Shown here one piece after another: positions 31,464 through 44,219 of a stretch of 64,000 bases of DNA. The stretch comes from Chimonanthus salicifolius (lineage: Eukaryota > Streptophyta > Magnoliopsida > Laurales > Calycanthaceae): positions 46,942,314 to 47,006,313 of the forward strand of contig CM023536.1 of assembly GCA_013350335.1 (NCBI GenBank), in the 5' to 3' direction. The position numbers were made by a program, and so were the translations under genes. The notes under the pieces are model-generated. The model did not search any database, was not told where the DNA came from, and was given only the letters and a program-made list of their open reading frames with translations. Position 1 is the stretch's first letter. Each line of letters begins with the position of its first letter.

Positions 31464-32707
31464 GGGTCCCCGTTTACACACCCGGTTTTTCTGCCTCTAC
31501 ACACCCGATTCCGAGTGCAGGTGGCAAATTACCATTTTGCCCTCGCGTTCCCATTCGTTCCAACGAATGGACGCATACCCCCTCTGCTTTCATTCATTCG
31601 AAAGAAATCACGGTTCATTTCGGATTCGTTCGAATGAATACATGAATACTGCCGAGATTTTCACTATTCGAACGAGTGGCCATGTGCACAATCCATTCAT
31701 TCGAATGAAAAATTCATTCGAACGAATTCCCCAGTGTAAATTCCATTCATTCGAATGAAAAATTCATTCGAACGAATTCCCCAGTGTAAATTCCATTCAT
31801 TCGAATGAATTGTTCGGAAGTGTTCATTCGTTCGAATGAATGGATGGATTCATTCGAACGAATGAATGAGAGGGGACTGGAAAATATAGTCCTTCGATCG
31901 AATGAATTCGTTCGAATGAATCAGTCCATTCATTCGAATGAATGGCAAATAGAAGTGCATTCATTCGAATGAATGGATGGATTCATTCGAACGAATGTAT
32001 CAGAGAGGACTGGGAAATGCAGTCCTTCGATCGAATGAATTCGTTCGAATGAATCAGTCCATTCATTCGAACGAATGACAAATAGAAGTGCATTCATTCG
32101 AATGAATGGCTTGATTCATTCGAACGAATGTATCAGAGAGGACTGGGAAATGACAGTGCTGCTCTCGGGTTCCATTCGTTCGAATGAATCAAGCCATTCA
32201 TTCGAATGAATGCACTTCTATTTGCCATTCGTTCGAATGAATGGACTGATTCATTCGAACCAATGACATATAGACGTCCATTCGTTCAAATGAATTGACT
32301 GATTCATTCGAACGAATGTATCAGAGAGGACTGGGAAATGACAGTCCTTCCCTCGGATGTCATTCATTCGGATGAATCGAGTCATTCATTCGAACGAATT
32401 GAAGTCTAATATGCCATTCGTTCGAATGAATGGCTTGATTCATTCGATCGAATCCATTTAAATCGCCATTCGTTCGAATGAATCAAGCCATTCGAACGAA
32501 TGTATCAGAGAGGACTGGAAAATGATAGTCCCTCCCTCGGATGTCATTCGTTCGAATTAATCGAGGCATTCATTCAAACTAATGGACATTTATATGTCAT
32601 TAGTTCGAATGAATGGCTCGATTCATTCGAACGAATTCCATTTAAGTCTCCATTCGTTCGAATGAATCAAGCCATTCATTCGAACGAATGACAACTTATA
32701 TATATAA
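31464..32707 (+). repeat. MULE-2 left TIR, palindrome array with one-base variants
   Basis: Same architecture as MULE-1, but here many units are the asymmetric variants ATTCATTCGAACGAAT and ATTCGTTCGAATGAAT (complements of each other) mixed with the perfect palindrome. Paired units again have 6-bp spacers such as CAGTCC. Long spacers contain GTATCAGAGAGGACTGGGAA. Confidence 0.92.
32690..32707 (+). promoter_or_regulatory. TATA-like box at inner edge of MULE-2 left TIR
   Basis: ACTTATATATATAAGCC sits right after the last palindrome and about 580 bp before the transposase start. Confidence 0.6.
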
Positions 32708-32744
32708 GCCGCGAATCCACGAAATTCCATTCGTTTCATTACAT

Positions 32745-33240
32745 TCTAAACCCTAAACCGTGGTTTCTCTCTTCCTCTCCCTTCGCCCTTGAACCCCTTT
32801 CTGAATCCCTTCTCCCTTAAATCCCATTTTCAACTCCCTTTTCAATCCCAAACCCTTGAATCCCATTTCTATCCCAAACCCTTAAACCCCATTTTCAACT
32901 CCCTTTTCAATCCCAAACCCTTGAACTCCATTTCTATCCCAAACCCTTAAACCCCATTTTAGACCACCTTCTTCAAAGAGTTCTCTTTAAAACCCCATTG
33001 TCAACCCCCTTTTTAATCCGAAACCCTTGAAACCCATTTCAATCCGAAACCCATAAATCTCATTTTTCAACACCCATTTCAATCCCAAATCCTTGAAACA
33101 CATTAAAATTTTCAACCCTTAAACTCCCTTTTCAATCCCTTCTCTCTTATCTCGGTTCAAAGTTGTCTCTCTCAAGCTATTGTCTGGATCTCTTATCTCG
33201 AATCGGATGTAACTCTCTCTCTCTCTCTCTCTCTCATCTC
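32745..33240 (+). promoter_or_regulatory. Transposase leader with CCCAAACCCTTAAACCCC-like repeats
   Basis: Leader of the MULE-2 transposase, made of degenerate units of the type TCAATCCCAAACCCTTGAAC, followed by a (CT)n tract at about 33212-33236. MULE-1 has the inverted equivalent at about 9430-9790. A splice donor-like GTAACT or GTAAGT followed by AG just before the start codon (in both copies) suggests a leader intron. Confidence 0.45.
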
Positions 33241-33284
33241 ATTATTATTAGTGTTTTAGTGGTAGTTTTTAATCCTCAAGTGGC

Positions 33285-35430
33285 ATGGCGTTTGTTGAGG
33301 GATGTTTTGAAAGTCGTGAGGACCTGATAAATTATGTTAAGAATATCGCTTATGGAAAAGGATTTGTAACTACCATAAAGAGGCCATGTAATAAGGAAAA
33401 GAAAGTAGTAATTGGCTGCGATAATACGAGAAAAAGGAAAGCATACTACCGCCAATGCAATTGTCCTTTTCAAGTGAAAGGTAAACACATTGTTGATGGG
33501 TCATAGAAGTTGAGCATAAAGACTTTGGATCACAATCATGATATATCGGAGGTATTATTAGGTCATCCAAGTACAAGATGTTTTTCAGATGCTGAGAAAA
33601 AAATGATCATTGAAATGAGGAATTGCAATATACTACCACGGCAAATTTTGACGACCCTTAGAAAGCAAAATCCAGATATTGGAATATCAGCGGGTGATTT
33701 GTACAACTTTTCTTCTGCGCTTCGGAAAGAACAACTAAGGGGTCGAACTACAATTCAAACTTTGATAGATGATTTTCAAGAAGGTGGTTACCAATATTTT
33801 CTTGATCATGACAATGATGGTAATTTGTCTCATCTTTTTTTTGCACATCCAAAGTCCATTTTCTTACTAAGAGCTATCATAATGTCCTTCTAATGGATTG
33901 CACGTACAAAACCAACAAATATCATATGTCATTGCTTCATATTGTTGGTGTAACAAGTTTCAATAAGAACTTCTGCTCATGCTTTGCATTTCTACGAAAT
34001 GAGAAATTTGAAGATTATGTATGGGCATTACAGATGTTTAAAAAGGTCTTTGGAGTGGAGCATGATCGACTAGTTCTTTTGACTGATAGGGAATTGGCGT
34101 TAAAGAATGCCATTGATTTGGAGTTCCTAATGCTGTATATATTTTGTGTTCTTGGCACATCAACAAGAATATTGTTGCTCGTTGTAAACCTATGTTTAAG
34201 AGAAGCGATGATTGTAATACATTTTTTACCGAATGGAATGACCTGATTGCGTCCCCAACTGAAGAAGCATTGAATACAGCTTTTGAGGCATTCAAACAAA
34301 ATTTCAGAGATGATTCGCAACCAGTGAACTACTTAACAAGGACGTGGATCCCACTTAGAAAATAATTCGTCAAGGCATGGACCAGATGGAGTTTACATTT
34401 TAAGAATCGAGCTACTTCAAGGGTTGAGGGTGCACATGCTATTCTGAAAAGTTATATATCTACATCTACAGGTGATCTAGATCTTGTCCGAAGAAAGATA
34501 GCTCATGTCATTGAAAATCAATTTGAAGAGTTCAAGATTCAACTTGAGGATGAGAAGATTCGGTTTGCATGTGATGTGTCTATTCCTTTCTTTGATGAAT
34601 TGAACAACAAAGTTTCTTATTTCACAATGAACGAGATTTACAACGAATATGAGATGGTTATGAACCGATCATTTTCACCCATTTGTACGGAAGAGTTTAC
34701 AGCTTTAATAGGCCTACCGTGTGCGCACAAAATACAATGGATGGACAAATTACATTTAGATGATATACACCCACAATGGAGAATAGATTTAATCTCATTG
34801 GACGGCTTAAATGTTGTAAGGCAGATGCCTGGGGATGTATTAGACGTACACTTTGAAGGTATTAAGAACAAATATGGACAATTGTCTTCGTATGATCAAG
34901 ACGTGCTCCTAAATCATCTCCAAAATCTTGCCATCCATGATAAGCCAATCAGTCACCCTATTATACAATATTCTAGAGGACGTCATCCAGGTTCAAGGAA
35001 TTCTACACAAGGACAAATATCTACACGTCAAGATCCTTCTGCATTTGAGATTGTAGAGAATCAACTAAATGGAAGAAGATGTGGGTTATGCAAAAATACT
35101 GGTCATACGAGAAGAACTTGTCCGAATAGGCCACCTTCTTCATAGGCATCTACAAGTGTAGATTTAAATGTTGATTATAATGTAGGTGATTTCCATGGAT
35201 CACAAATAGCGAGTTTTCCACAGGATAGTGGATCTTACAACTTTGATGACGATTTAGCATATAACTCTACAGAAATGACCGAAGTAAGTTCATTCCTTAA
35301 AGAGCTCATATGTATTTACCAATCGACATATAACTTTTCCATATGTTATAATGTGATTTTCTTAAATGTTATGCAGTGGTCTGGTGATCTTAGAGATAAT
35401 GACGACTTCATGCAATGGTGGAATCAATGA
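33285..35430 (+). pseudogene. MULE transposase of MULE-2, broken
   Basis: Starts at ATG 33285 (MAFVEGCFES). Same parts as in MULE-1: FAR1-type DNA-binding region, DDE core (DCTYKTNKY, LLTDRELALKNAI, SRVEGAHAILKSY), SWIM-like GLPCAH, CCHC knuckle CGLCKNTGHTRRTCP. Then a 93-bp intron (35284-35376, GTAAGT..TGCAG) and a last exon ending in QWWNQ at 35430. Lesions: TAG at 33504-33506 where MULE-1 has TGG, 1-base deletions near 33868 and 34124, TAA at 34363-34365 where MULE-1 has CAA, and TAG at 35143-35145. The N-terminal region is about 13 residues shorter than in MULE-1 between CD and RKRKAY. Confidence 0.88.
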
Positions 35431-35459
35431 AGTGAAGATAGGAGTGTCAATGTATTTTC

Positions 35460-35978
35460 TCTTTATTATTATCATGTTCCTCGATTTCCTATTAATGTTA
35501 TATTAATGTTGGACAAGAACAATAGTCAAAGAGGCAGGATATATGGATTTTGACTTTGTGAGTGATCTTGGCAAACTATGCTCAGTGGTTCCAATTGTTA
35601 GAAGTCAATGCTAGAATTGACATTTGTAGAGTGGTCCATTGAGGGAGTGAAAATGGGAGTTAAGTTGGTTGGTAAAATGATTGGATTAAAAGAGGTTTGT
35701 TATTTGATGTTATGGATTTGGTTTTTTTTTTTTTTCTCTGATTCTAGTAGTTTTCTGCATTTTTTAGTAATGGATCGCTAGTGCTCAAAATAATTTGCAA
35801 TAGAGTTTTTGCATTGAAATGCATAGGCTATTGTTTGCTAAGAATGGAAAGTAAGAACAAAACACAAGCAAAAGAGGCTTTAGTCTGATTTCATTGTTCA
35901 CTTTTGAAAAGATTTACACTGGTTGATCCCTAATAATGTTTCGATGTCCAAACTCACTCCCATTTGGATGGTGGAGTG
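35460..35978. other. Extra DNA in MULE-2, left of the solo LTR
   Basis: MULE-1 similarity stops just after the transposase stop codon (around 35458). This 0.5-kb stretch is absent from MULE-1. It contains a T-rich tract ending in a splice-acceptor-like TTTTTCTCTGATTCTAG near 35750 but no recognisable coding frame. It could be captured host sequence or part of another inserted element. Confidence 0.5.
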
Positions 35979-36567
35979 TGTAATGCCCTGACCTGAAGGT
36001 GGGCCCAGAACGCTACTAATTTTTTTTTTTAAAATGTCACAAATGCTCTTTACATGTGGACTCAAACATGTACCATATGTCTATCCTTTTACAAACATGT
36101 ATCATACAAATAAATATAAAAAGGATAATATCATTTTTTAACAGAGTTACTAGCAGTAACGTAGTGGTTCATACATGATTACAAAAATGGGTACCACATA
36201 AGGTACTCTACAAAACATGGTTCCAAGAACCAATAAACAAAATAGATGAAAATCCCATCCATGGGACTCCAAGGGACTGCAACAGCTTATCTATCTTTAA
36301 GTTTAAAATGGAGATTCCTCCTCCTCGGGTACATCTTCTGAAATGTGAGTGGTGTGAGCTAACCAGCCCAGTGAAAATAACATAACAATGCAGTGTAATA
36401 ATTATCAGGTTAGCTAAAATCAACATTTTCATCATAATATAATTGTCATGCTAAATATCAAATCATTCTCAATTTACTGCTGATATCCAATGCAACACAT
36501 AGACACTACACTGACTATAAGCATTAAGTCCTGACACGGTCAAAGTGCAGAATCTTACAAGTACATC

Positions 36568-36676
36568 TCCGACACACTTGGGCCGGTACTGACACACCTA
36601 GGCCAGCAACTAACACACCTGGGCTAGTAGACGTAAACCGACACACCTGGGCCGGTAATCGACACACCTGGGCCGA
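36568..36676 (+). repeat. Short tandem repeats in solo LTR
   Basis: About five degenerate units of GACACACCTGGGCCGGTA with variable spacing. Confidence 0.75.
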
Positions 36677-37312
36677 TAATAGTTCAGTAGTTAAGGGTAC
36701 GTAGAAGCAGTATAATTCATAAGCATTTCATCACCATAATCACAATATATGATAAACATCATAAATATCAATAAGCACTTTTCATAATAGTGCACAAAGT
36801 CTAGGCATATAAGTGGGTTTATCAAATCTGATCATTGAAACCACTCATTGCACTAGTTCCTTTAAACCTGATTTACTTCTACTGCAATGTTAAGTCTCCT
36901 CACCGTATGTGTGGTGTATAGAGATATCTGTCAAAACATGAAAGCAAGAATACACGAATTATGCAATCATTAATCAACATAATACACATAATCATAGTGT
37001 TGTAAATTCTTTTATTTATTTTCCGACAAAACTTTAAGGGTAATGGATATAAGTCTCTAAAATGGGTTACTATTCATTTTTTAGATTATAATAGTAATAT
37101 AATAGAATGCTCAGGCCACTACTCGTATAGCAAGTTAGGCCTAGAGATACAAATATAGGTGCTCAGGCTACTACTCATATAGTGAGTTAGGCCTAAAGAT
37201 ACACTCAGTGCCCGATCCCTTTTTTTTTTACCGAGCGGCAAAATTAATTGCTCAGCTACTGATAGCTATCGGGCTGAGTCAGCCACAGATAGAAAGTATC
37301 GGCCTGGAAGTG

Positions 37313-37379
<67 letters not shown>
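37313..37379. repeat. (AT)n microsatellite
   Basis: A nearly pure AT dinucleotide run of about 65 bp. It produces Tyr/Ile repeat open frames on both strands that are not genes. Confidence 0.97.
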
Positions 37380-37381
<2 letters not shown>

Positions 37382-38863
37382 TATAATATAATAAACAAGG
37401 GTTAGTATCATTTTTAATTGAGAATAGGGGTCTTTAAACAATGCTTAACATAATCAAAATTACAAATCTCAGATTATTTATTTTAGACAAATTTCAAAAT
37501 TTTACTTATAAAAGTATTTAATTTAAGTAATTTAAGTCTCTAATTTATTAACAAGATTAAATTAAAATTTGTTAAATTACTGACTTTAGATAAAACTAAG
37601 ATATAGAAAAAAAAACCAATTTAACTACATCTTTAAACAATTATAAATTTATTTTAAGTCAAACAAACAAATTAAAACAAATCAATTTACAACAATAATT
37701 CATAATTAATTTACTAGGACAACTCATCCTAAGTTTAAAATAAATAATAATAAAATTGACATTTTATATTCTATTATTAATTCTAAGGCTATATATAAAA
37801 AAATCATACCTTAAATTGAAAACTTTGGAAAGAAAGCTTGTTGTAAAGAAGCACTGAGGTGTTGGTAGCACTTTGACTTTTTCAAAAGAAAATTTGTTGT
37901 AGAGAAGCACGGAGGTGTTTGGTGGGAAAAGAAATTAGGATAGGTTGTTTTGCATTTGACTGGGCTATCACCTTAGGTACTATTTATAGGAAGTTTGTAA
38001 AGCCATGCAGTGGATAAAAATCCTCCACATAGGCTAGTCTAATATTCATAGACTAATGAATTATTCATAGGTTATATGAATCATCTGCACATGTTGATGA
38101 TTTACCTACAAGTGGCTTGTAGGAAAGGATTATATATATATTGTTATTATTTCTTTTAACTTTCTGTCGGTTTATCCAGTGACTGTAGTTTAAAATTTAC
38201 TATTCATAATAGTATTATTTTATTATAGTTATAATCTTTATTTCATTTTCTTATTAATTTTTAACTAATAAAAATTATTTAATTTGATCTATCTGATCCA
38301 ACATGTTGAGTTTTTAAAATGTTTAAATACCACATAATTTTGGAAAGTTATAACCTATTAAACTTAATTGATTTAAATAAAAATCACTTTTTGACACTAT
38401 TCCTTTAAACTAAGTTGTACTTACTTAAAGGGTTTAAAGTCTTCATTTTTAACTCTAGAGAAATAAAATGATAGATTTAAACATAAACTAGACACTAGTT
38501 ATTTTTTTAGAATTTTCTAACTTGTAGAATTATTTAAAATAATCATTTTCTAGTTTTCGGGCCTTTTTCAGGTAATTTTTTTAATTACATTTTAATGAAA
38601 TAAAGACATTTATAACTTTTTAAAATCTATATTCTTAATAAAGAAATCAATATTACTCAGATAACAATAATTATTCAAACAATAATTATATTGTTAATGG
38701 TAAATTACCATTTTGCCCTTTTTTTTTTAAACTTAAAAGGGTTGAATCAATGAGCTATTGAGCTCTGATTGGCCAAAACTAGATTTTTCACAAATCCCTC
38801 ACTATAATCTATATGTTAAATTATATTATGTAAGCCTATTTTAGGTCAGGGTATTACAGAGCG

Positions 38864-39763
38864 GGACTCGAATTTAAGATTGTCGTCCGGCAAGACACAG
38901 ACCCAAAATGAAATAAGGGAACTCTTTCAACCCTCCAACTCTCAATCCTCCACCTTTTAATGCCAAAAAACAGTTGGGAAATTCTTTCTTTCTCAGACAA
39001 AATGTCATCATCATTTCTTAGCAACGGAATTGAGTTCAGATGTACATATTAGGATTGGACTTTCAGCCTAAAATACTAGTCTGATAGGTGGAGTGATTCA
39101 GTCCTATATATATCTTCAGTTTTTCTCCCTCACAACCAATGTGGGACTCTCGTTCGACAGTAAAGACACCCATCTCTCTCATGATTGGATAATACAGAGA
39201 ATATTGCTATCATTTTCTACAAGAAAATATCTAATTACAAACTCTATTAACTAATCTTTTCCTACATCTTTACTTGTGAACGTGTCCATCTTCCAGATTC
39301 TTCTTCAAACTCCCAGATCCCTCAAGGATAATCAACTTCCTCAAGGTTACTTAGGGAAAGGGATCATTCCCGAGTGACAAACTTCTTCCCTGATTTGGTC
39401 TCCCTTGATAGCCATTTCTTTTTTTTCTTTTCTGCTTCATACAACATCACTTTATTTATTTATTGAGAAAAAGTATACGACATTTGGTCGAGGGGTTTAG
39501 TTGGTAAGCTTGGATTGGTACAAAGCAACCCCTTATATCTTCAGTGACAGTCAAAGCACAATAAACTTGGCAAATATTCGGTTTTACCATAATATTCTTT
39601 TCTGTTACATCAAGATTGCCTATTTTAGGTCATAAATACCAAGAAATCAGTGGTTTTTGAGTTCTCAAATGAAAATATTGAATTATATGAGATAGTGGGA
39701 TCTTGCTAGACTTACATTATACCATTATCATTGTTCAAAGGTCCACAACAAAACAGGCACCAT
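38864..39763. other. Extra DNA in MULE-2, right of the solo LTR
   Basis: About 0.9 kb absent from MULE-1. Similarity to MULE-1 resumes at GAGATAAATAATAT (about 39764). It contains a CAACCAATGTGGGACTC motif often seen in plant LTRs near 39135, but no coding frame is recognised. Confidence 0.5.
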
Positions 39764-39846
39764 GAGATAAATAATATCACATATTCATTCAAAATATGAA
39801 ATTTACATATCTTTTACATGTGAATAAAAAAAAAATCAAAATTACA

Positions 39847-41801
39847 TCAAAGACAAATAATATCCGGATCAGAGGTAGAAGGTGAGGCAGGTGATGCAGC
39901 AGGAGGTCCATCAAGAGGTGCAACAGGTGGTGCAGCAGCAGGTGCATCAAGAGGTGCAGCAGGAGGTACAACAGGTGGTGCAGTAGGAGGTGCATCAAGA
40001 GGTGCAGCAGGAGGTACAACAGGTGGTGCAGTAGGAGGTGCATCAAGAGGTGCAGCAGGAGGTGTAACAGGTGGTGCAGAAGGTGCAGCAGGAGGTGGAA
40101 CAGGTGGTGCAGCAGGTGGTACAGCAGGAGGTGCAGCAGGATGTGGAACAGGTGGTGCAGCAGGAGGTGCAGCACGTGGGCCAGTGGAGGCAGATGCAGA
40201 AGGAGCAGGTGCATGAACTGGTGCAACAATCAGAGCTGTGGTGGCATGTGCAGAAGTAGGAGGTGCAAACTGAGGTGGCACGAATGGAATAACTGCAGTC
40301 GAATGAGGAAGGGGGCGCGAAGCTGCTGTAACTCTAGTCAACACAGAACGGGGGCCAGTACCAGTTGATCCACTCTGCGGTGTAATGGGGCGAGAAGATG
40401 CACGAGGCAATGGACCAGAAGGTGCTGCTAATCCAACCATCAAAGCACGACTAGATTCCCTCGATGCTGCTCTTGCTCGTTTAGTACGAGCAGAGGTGCC
40501 AGATGATGTTCCTGCTCGTTCAGCTACCCCTCCAAATGGACAAACAGGGGGAATAACTACTCCTGCAAACTCGGGTGATACCCTTGCTCGTACAGTACCA
40601 TCTGGTTCTGTAGATAGGAATGTTGTTATCCCCCTCGCTTGTGCTAAAAGCACTGTCAACCGCAAAGTATCTAAAATCTGGCTTTGCATAACATCCACCC
40701 TTGCGGTAAGCTGATCAAATCTCTGCACCTGCTGATCATATCTCTGCTCCATCTTCTCCTCTAGAGCAGAAATACTAGTATGTGCTGCGTATCAACTGCT
40801 AAAACAGTCAGAGGACTCCCTGCCTCACGTGGGTGGCGTGCCTCACTGCCCTCAGATGGCCCAGGTGGCTCAAGTGCCGCACGCGCCTTAGATGGCTCAG
40901 GTGGATTGTGAACCTGAACTAGTGGTGCATCGACAACTTTGGGGACCCATTTCTTACTACCTCTGTCGAGGTGGAATCCCATCTTCTTCAAAGTTGACTC
41001 ATTAAAATAATCATAGCGATCTATAAATACTTTATCTTCAGGGAGAAATGGGATTCCGCGTTCTTAAAAAAATGAACATAAAAAAAGACCGTACGGAAGA
41101 CTACATCTTCTGATCTTCCAGCAGGCGCGCATGTGACTGATGATGATATGGGTGAGGGAGATTTTTTTCCCATTCATGATGTCCCAAATAAGAAACACTT
41201 CGAAACATGTCACACTAGAATGCCCTTTTCTAGGAAAAAGGCAATTGACAATTATTTGGTGGATGATTCGTGCTTCTAATGTAAGCATGGTCAGTGGGGG
41301 GATCTTCTTCTCTGTGATATCCTTCCTCCCACACAACTCGTTGAGGGCTACCAAAATATCAAACCCCTCAACATCTGTGATTCATGTACGACAATGATAC
41401 CTTCTAATGCCGTCTTTTGGGAAATTATATAGGAAATCCAATCTTTCCCATGTAATCACAACTTCTTGGCCTCGGACGGTTGTATTAACCGTCTCATCAT
41501 CCATTTTTTCTATATTCGCATAAAATTCTTTTACTAAACTAGGGTACATGTCACATTTTAATGACAAAAATGAAGCCCAACCCATTTCTTCAAAATACGA
41601 TTCGATTTTCAAACCAAATTGTGTGAAAAATGAGAGGTCGACGATTTTACCAAAAATATACGATCGTGTCCAAAAATCGTCTCGGTAGAGGGTCGCCGCT
41701 TCGGAAGATATGAAATGCGTCGGGTCGAATGACGTGTCCTTCTTTTGTTTCTTCCCTCCCTTCGTTGTGCTTGCTTTCCTTTTGGAACTTGAAGATGCTA
41801 T
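39847..41801 (-). pseudogene. MULE-2 second gene, plant-transposon-protein domain and Ala/Pro tail, broken
   Basis: Homologue of 4796-6871, read leftward. The start codon is lost: ATA at 41801-41799 where MULE-1 has ATG. Further lesions are TGA at 41384-41382 where MULE-1 has TGG, TAA at 41066-41064 where MULE-1 has GAA, and a net 4-base deletion near 40780 that shifts the frame. The last part (40752-39847) is open for 301 codons. It includes the helical segment (RFDQLTARVDVMQSQILDTL), a Ser/Thr/Ala/Arg-rich middle and the Ala-Pro-Pro repeat tail ending SDPDIICL. At the position of the MULE-1 stop, MULE-2 reads Arg, showing the tail was originally translated. Confidence 0.85.
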
Positions 41802-42187
41802 TTATTCGATGTATTTTGGGAAAGAGGGAGAGAGAAAAATTAAAATGGAAAGGGTGTAGGGTGATTGGGTGTAGGGTGATTGGTTTGAATGAGTACGAGT
41901 GATTGGTTTAAATGAATGGGGGTGATTGGTTCGAATGAATGGGGAGAGGTTTGAATGAATGGGGATTTTCGAGAGAGAGGGAGAGGGAGCGGGAGAGGGA
42001 GAGGGAGAGGGAGAGGGAAATAGGGGAGGGGAAACCTGAGAATGAGGGAGCCGGATGAAGAGCCGGAGCCGGAGCCTGAGAGGGAGAAAGAGAGGAAGAG
42101 GAAGAGGGAGGGAATCGATCGATTTAGGGTTCGGTTTAGGGTTTCGAAAGGGGAGGAGAGGCTAGGGTTGGAATCGATCGAATGAAT

Positions 42188-42206
42188 CGCGGCTTATATA
42201 TATAAG
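42188..42206 (-). promoter_or_regulatory. TATA-like box at inner edge of MULE-2 right TIR
   Basis: CTTATATATATAAGCCG on the minus strand, about 390 bp upstream of the lost start codon of the second gene. Position matches the MULE-1 box. Confidence 0.6.
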
Positions 42207-43202
42207 TCGTCATTCGTTCGAATGAATGGCTTGATTCATTCGAACGAATGGCGACTTAAATGGATTCGATCGAATGAATCAAGCCATTCATTCGAATGAA
42301 TGGCATATTAGACTTCAATTCATTCGAATGAATGGCTCGATTCATTCGAACGAATGACATCCGAGGGAAGGACTGTCATTTTCCAGTCCTCTCTGATTCA
42401 TTCGTTCGAATGAATCAGTCAATTCATTCGAACGAATGGACGTCTATATGTCATTGGTTCGAATGAATCAGTCCATTTATTTGAACGAATGGCAAATAGG
42501 TGCATTCATTCGAATAAATGGCTTGATTCATTCGAACGAATGGAACCCGAGAGCAGCACTGTCATTTCCCAGTCCTCTGATACATTCGTTCGAATGGATC
42601 AAGCCATTCATTCGAATGAATGCACTTCTATTTGCCATTCGTTCGAATGAATGGATTGATTCATTCGATCGAAGGACTGCATTTCCTAGTCCTCTCCGAT
42701 ACATTCGTTCGAATGAATCCATCCATTCATTCGAATGAATGCACTTCTATTTGCCATTCATTCGAATGAATAGACTGATTCATTCGAACGAATTCATTCG
42801 ATCGAAGGACTGTATTTTCCAGTCCCCTCTCATTCATTCGTTCGAATGAATCCATCCATTCATTCGAACGAATGAATACTTCCGAACAATTCATTCGAAT
42901 GAATGGAATTTACACTGGGGAATTCATTCGAATGAATGGATTGTGCACATGGCCACTCGTTCGACTCAGTGAAAATCTCGGCAGTATTCATGTATTCATT
43001 CGAACAAATCCGAAATGAACTGTGAATTCGTTCGAATGAATGAAAGCAGAGGGGGTATGCGTCCATTCGTTCGAATGAATGGAAAAATGAACTGAGCATT
43101 CGTTCGAACGAATGGGAACGCAGGGGCAAAATGGTAATTTGCCACCCGCACCCGGAAACGGGTGTGTAGAGGCAGAAAAACCGGGTGTGTAAACGGGGAC
43201 CC
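42188..43202 (-). repeat. MULE-2 right TIR, palindrome array
   Basis: Inverted counterpart of 31464-32707 with the same variant palindromes and spacers. The outer end matches the left arm. It generates many short spurious open frames rich in His-Ser-Phe-Glu or Ser-Asn-Glu. Confidence 0.92.
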
Positions 43203-43210
43203 CAAACTTA

Positions 43211-44214
43211 TCTTGTTTGTGTAGATTTACATATGTCTTGACGATTAATCAGGTGAGATGCGTAGAGACTTTGATTTAAAAAAAAAAATCTCTTCGGCAG
43301 ACGACAACGGAGAGGATGGAGGCAAAAATATCGCCCTTTTAAAAGTGATTTCAGTCGTACAAGCAATAGCTATATTTCTAGTGCGATTGTACATTTAAGT
43401 AGATTGAAGAGAGCTACTAGAATATAAGAAAGGTGAGTAATGCCTCCACGTATAAAATTTTGTTTCCATTTCAAACCACATATTTGTTTAGATCCATTTA
43501 CATTTTTATCAGTCCTTACACGAATAATAACTCATAATAGTTCTATGATTTGCTTGTATGGCCTATTTTAGAATGGGAAAGAAGATAGACTGGATGATTG
43601 AATTGATGGACCTTGCTTTGGTGGTTAGGTTCAAGTTTGCTTTCAACATAGAACAATTCGACCAAACACCTAAGCTAGCCCAATCTGACATAACCCTACT
43701 CAAGTTAGAGAAACTAGTGCAAACCAGAAATAATATGGTCTATTATGTAGACTTATCACATGGCTTGTAGAAGCCTATATTTTTTATTTATTTTTATGAT
43801 CAAGATGTTCACAGACTTCTTTGAGCATTCAATTAAATTCTCAGAACATATACACGCCTCTCTACCTACACACTAGATAATTTTACGAGAAGTAATTTTT
43901 AGAGTAGAGTGGAAATCAAACTCAAAAGACTACATACTTGAAAATCTAGAATGAGATTAGGCTCGAATTCTCTATTCTCTCGTACTTTGTGTTAGATAAT
44001 GGGCTTTGGTTTTTGACATGGCTCAAAGGAAAGACAAATACAAGGCATATATAATATAAGATTGTTCAAAGTGAGCTTCATTGGGTTATTTTAATTTTTG
44101 ATCTTTCTACTTTATTATATTTAATATTAAATTATTAATTAAGTATTTATAATTTTGATACTCAATCTAAGTAGAATGTAGAGTATTAAACTAGAATGGA
44201 CCCTAAAGTTTAGG
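43211..44214. other. Intergenic DNA, nothing recognised
   Basis: A 70-codon open frame at 43558-43770 has no recognisable domain. No repeat boundaries found. Confidence 0.45.
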
Positions 44215-44219
44215 ATCTT

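Larger units (their letters stand above)
35979..38858 (+). mobile_element. Solo LTR, 2.9 kb, Ty3-type ends
   Basis: Starts TGTAATGCCCTGACCT and ends AGGTCAGGGTATTACA, that is TG..CA with a terminal inverted repeat. It is flanked by GAGTG (35974-35978) and GAGCG (38859-38863), a 5-bp duplication with one mismatch. No gag-pol sequence inside. It contains short GACACACCTGGGCCGGTA repeats and an (AT)n tract. Size and end sequence fit the long LTRs of plant Ty3/gypsy elements; orientation is inferred only from the TG end. Confidence 0.8.
31464..43202. mobile_element. MULE-2, second and larger copy of the palindromic-TIR MULE
   Basis: Ends GGGTCCCCGTTTACACACCC in inverted orientation, flanked by the perfect 8-bp repeat CAAACTTA at 31456-31463 and 43203-43210. 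The internal order is inverted relative to MULE-1: transposase on plus (33285-35430), second gene on minus (41801-39847), again convergent and each driven from a TIR. Compared with MULE-1 it has about 4.3 kb of extra DNA between the two genes (about 35460-39763), including a solo LTR. TIR and protein divergence from MULE-1 indicate separate insertions, not a local duplication. Confidence 0.93.

Noticed and set aside
32745..33150. Interstitial telomere repeat
   Set aside because: CCCTAAACC-like words occur, but the stretch is a degenerate leader repeat (CCCAAACCCTTAAACCCC type) without tandem TTTAGGG arrays.
37208..37441. Tyr/Ile-repeat proteins
   Set aside because: Translations of an (AT)n microsatellite within the solo LTR.
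3333..43202. MULE-1 and MULE-2 as one local inverted duplication
   Set aside because: They have different target duplications, different terminal bases, different palindrome variants and non-overlapping lesions, so they are separate insertions.
42436..43205. Small proteins rich in HSFE, SNE or IRMN repeats (also at 31537-32691, 3263-3550 and 10761-10976)
   Set aside because: They are translations of the palindromic TIR arrays, which are free of stops in some frames by chance of composition.
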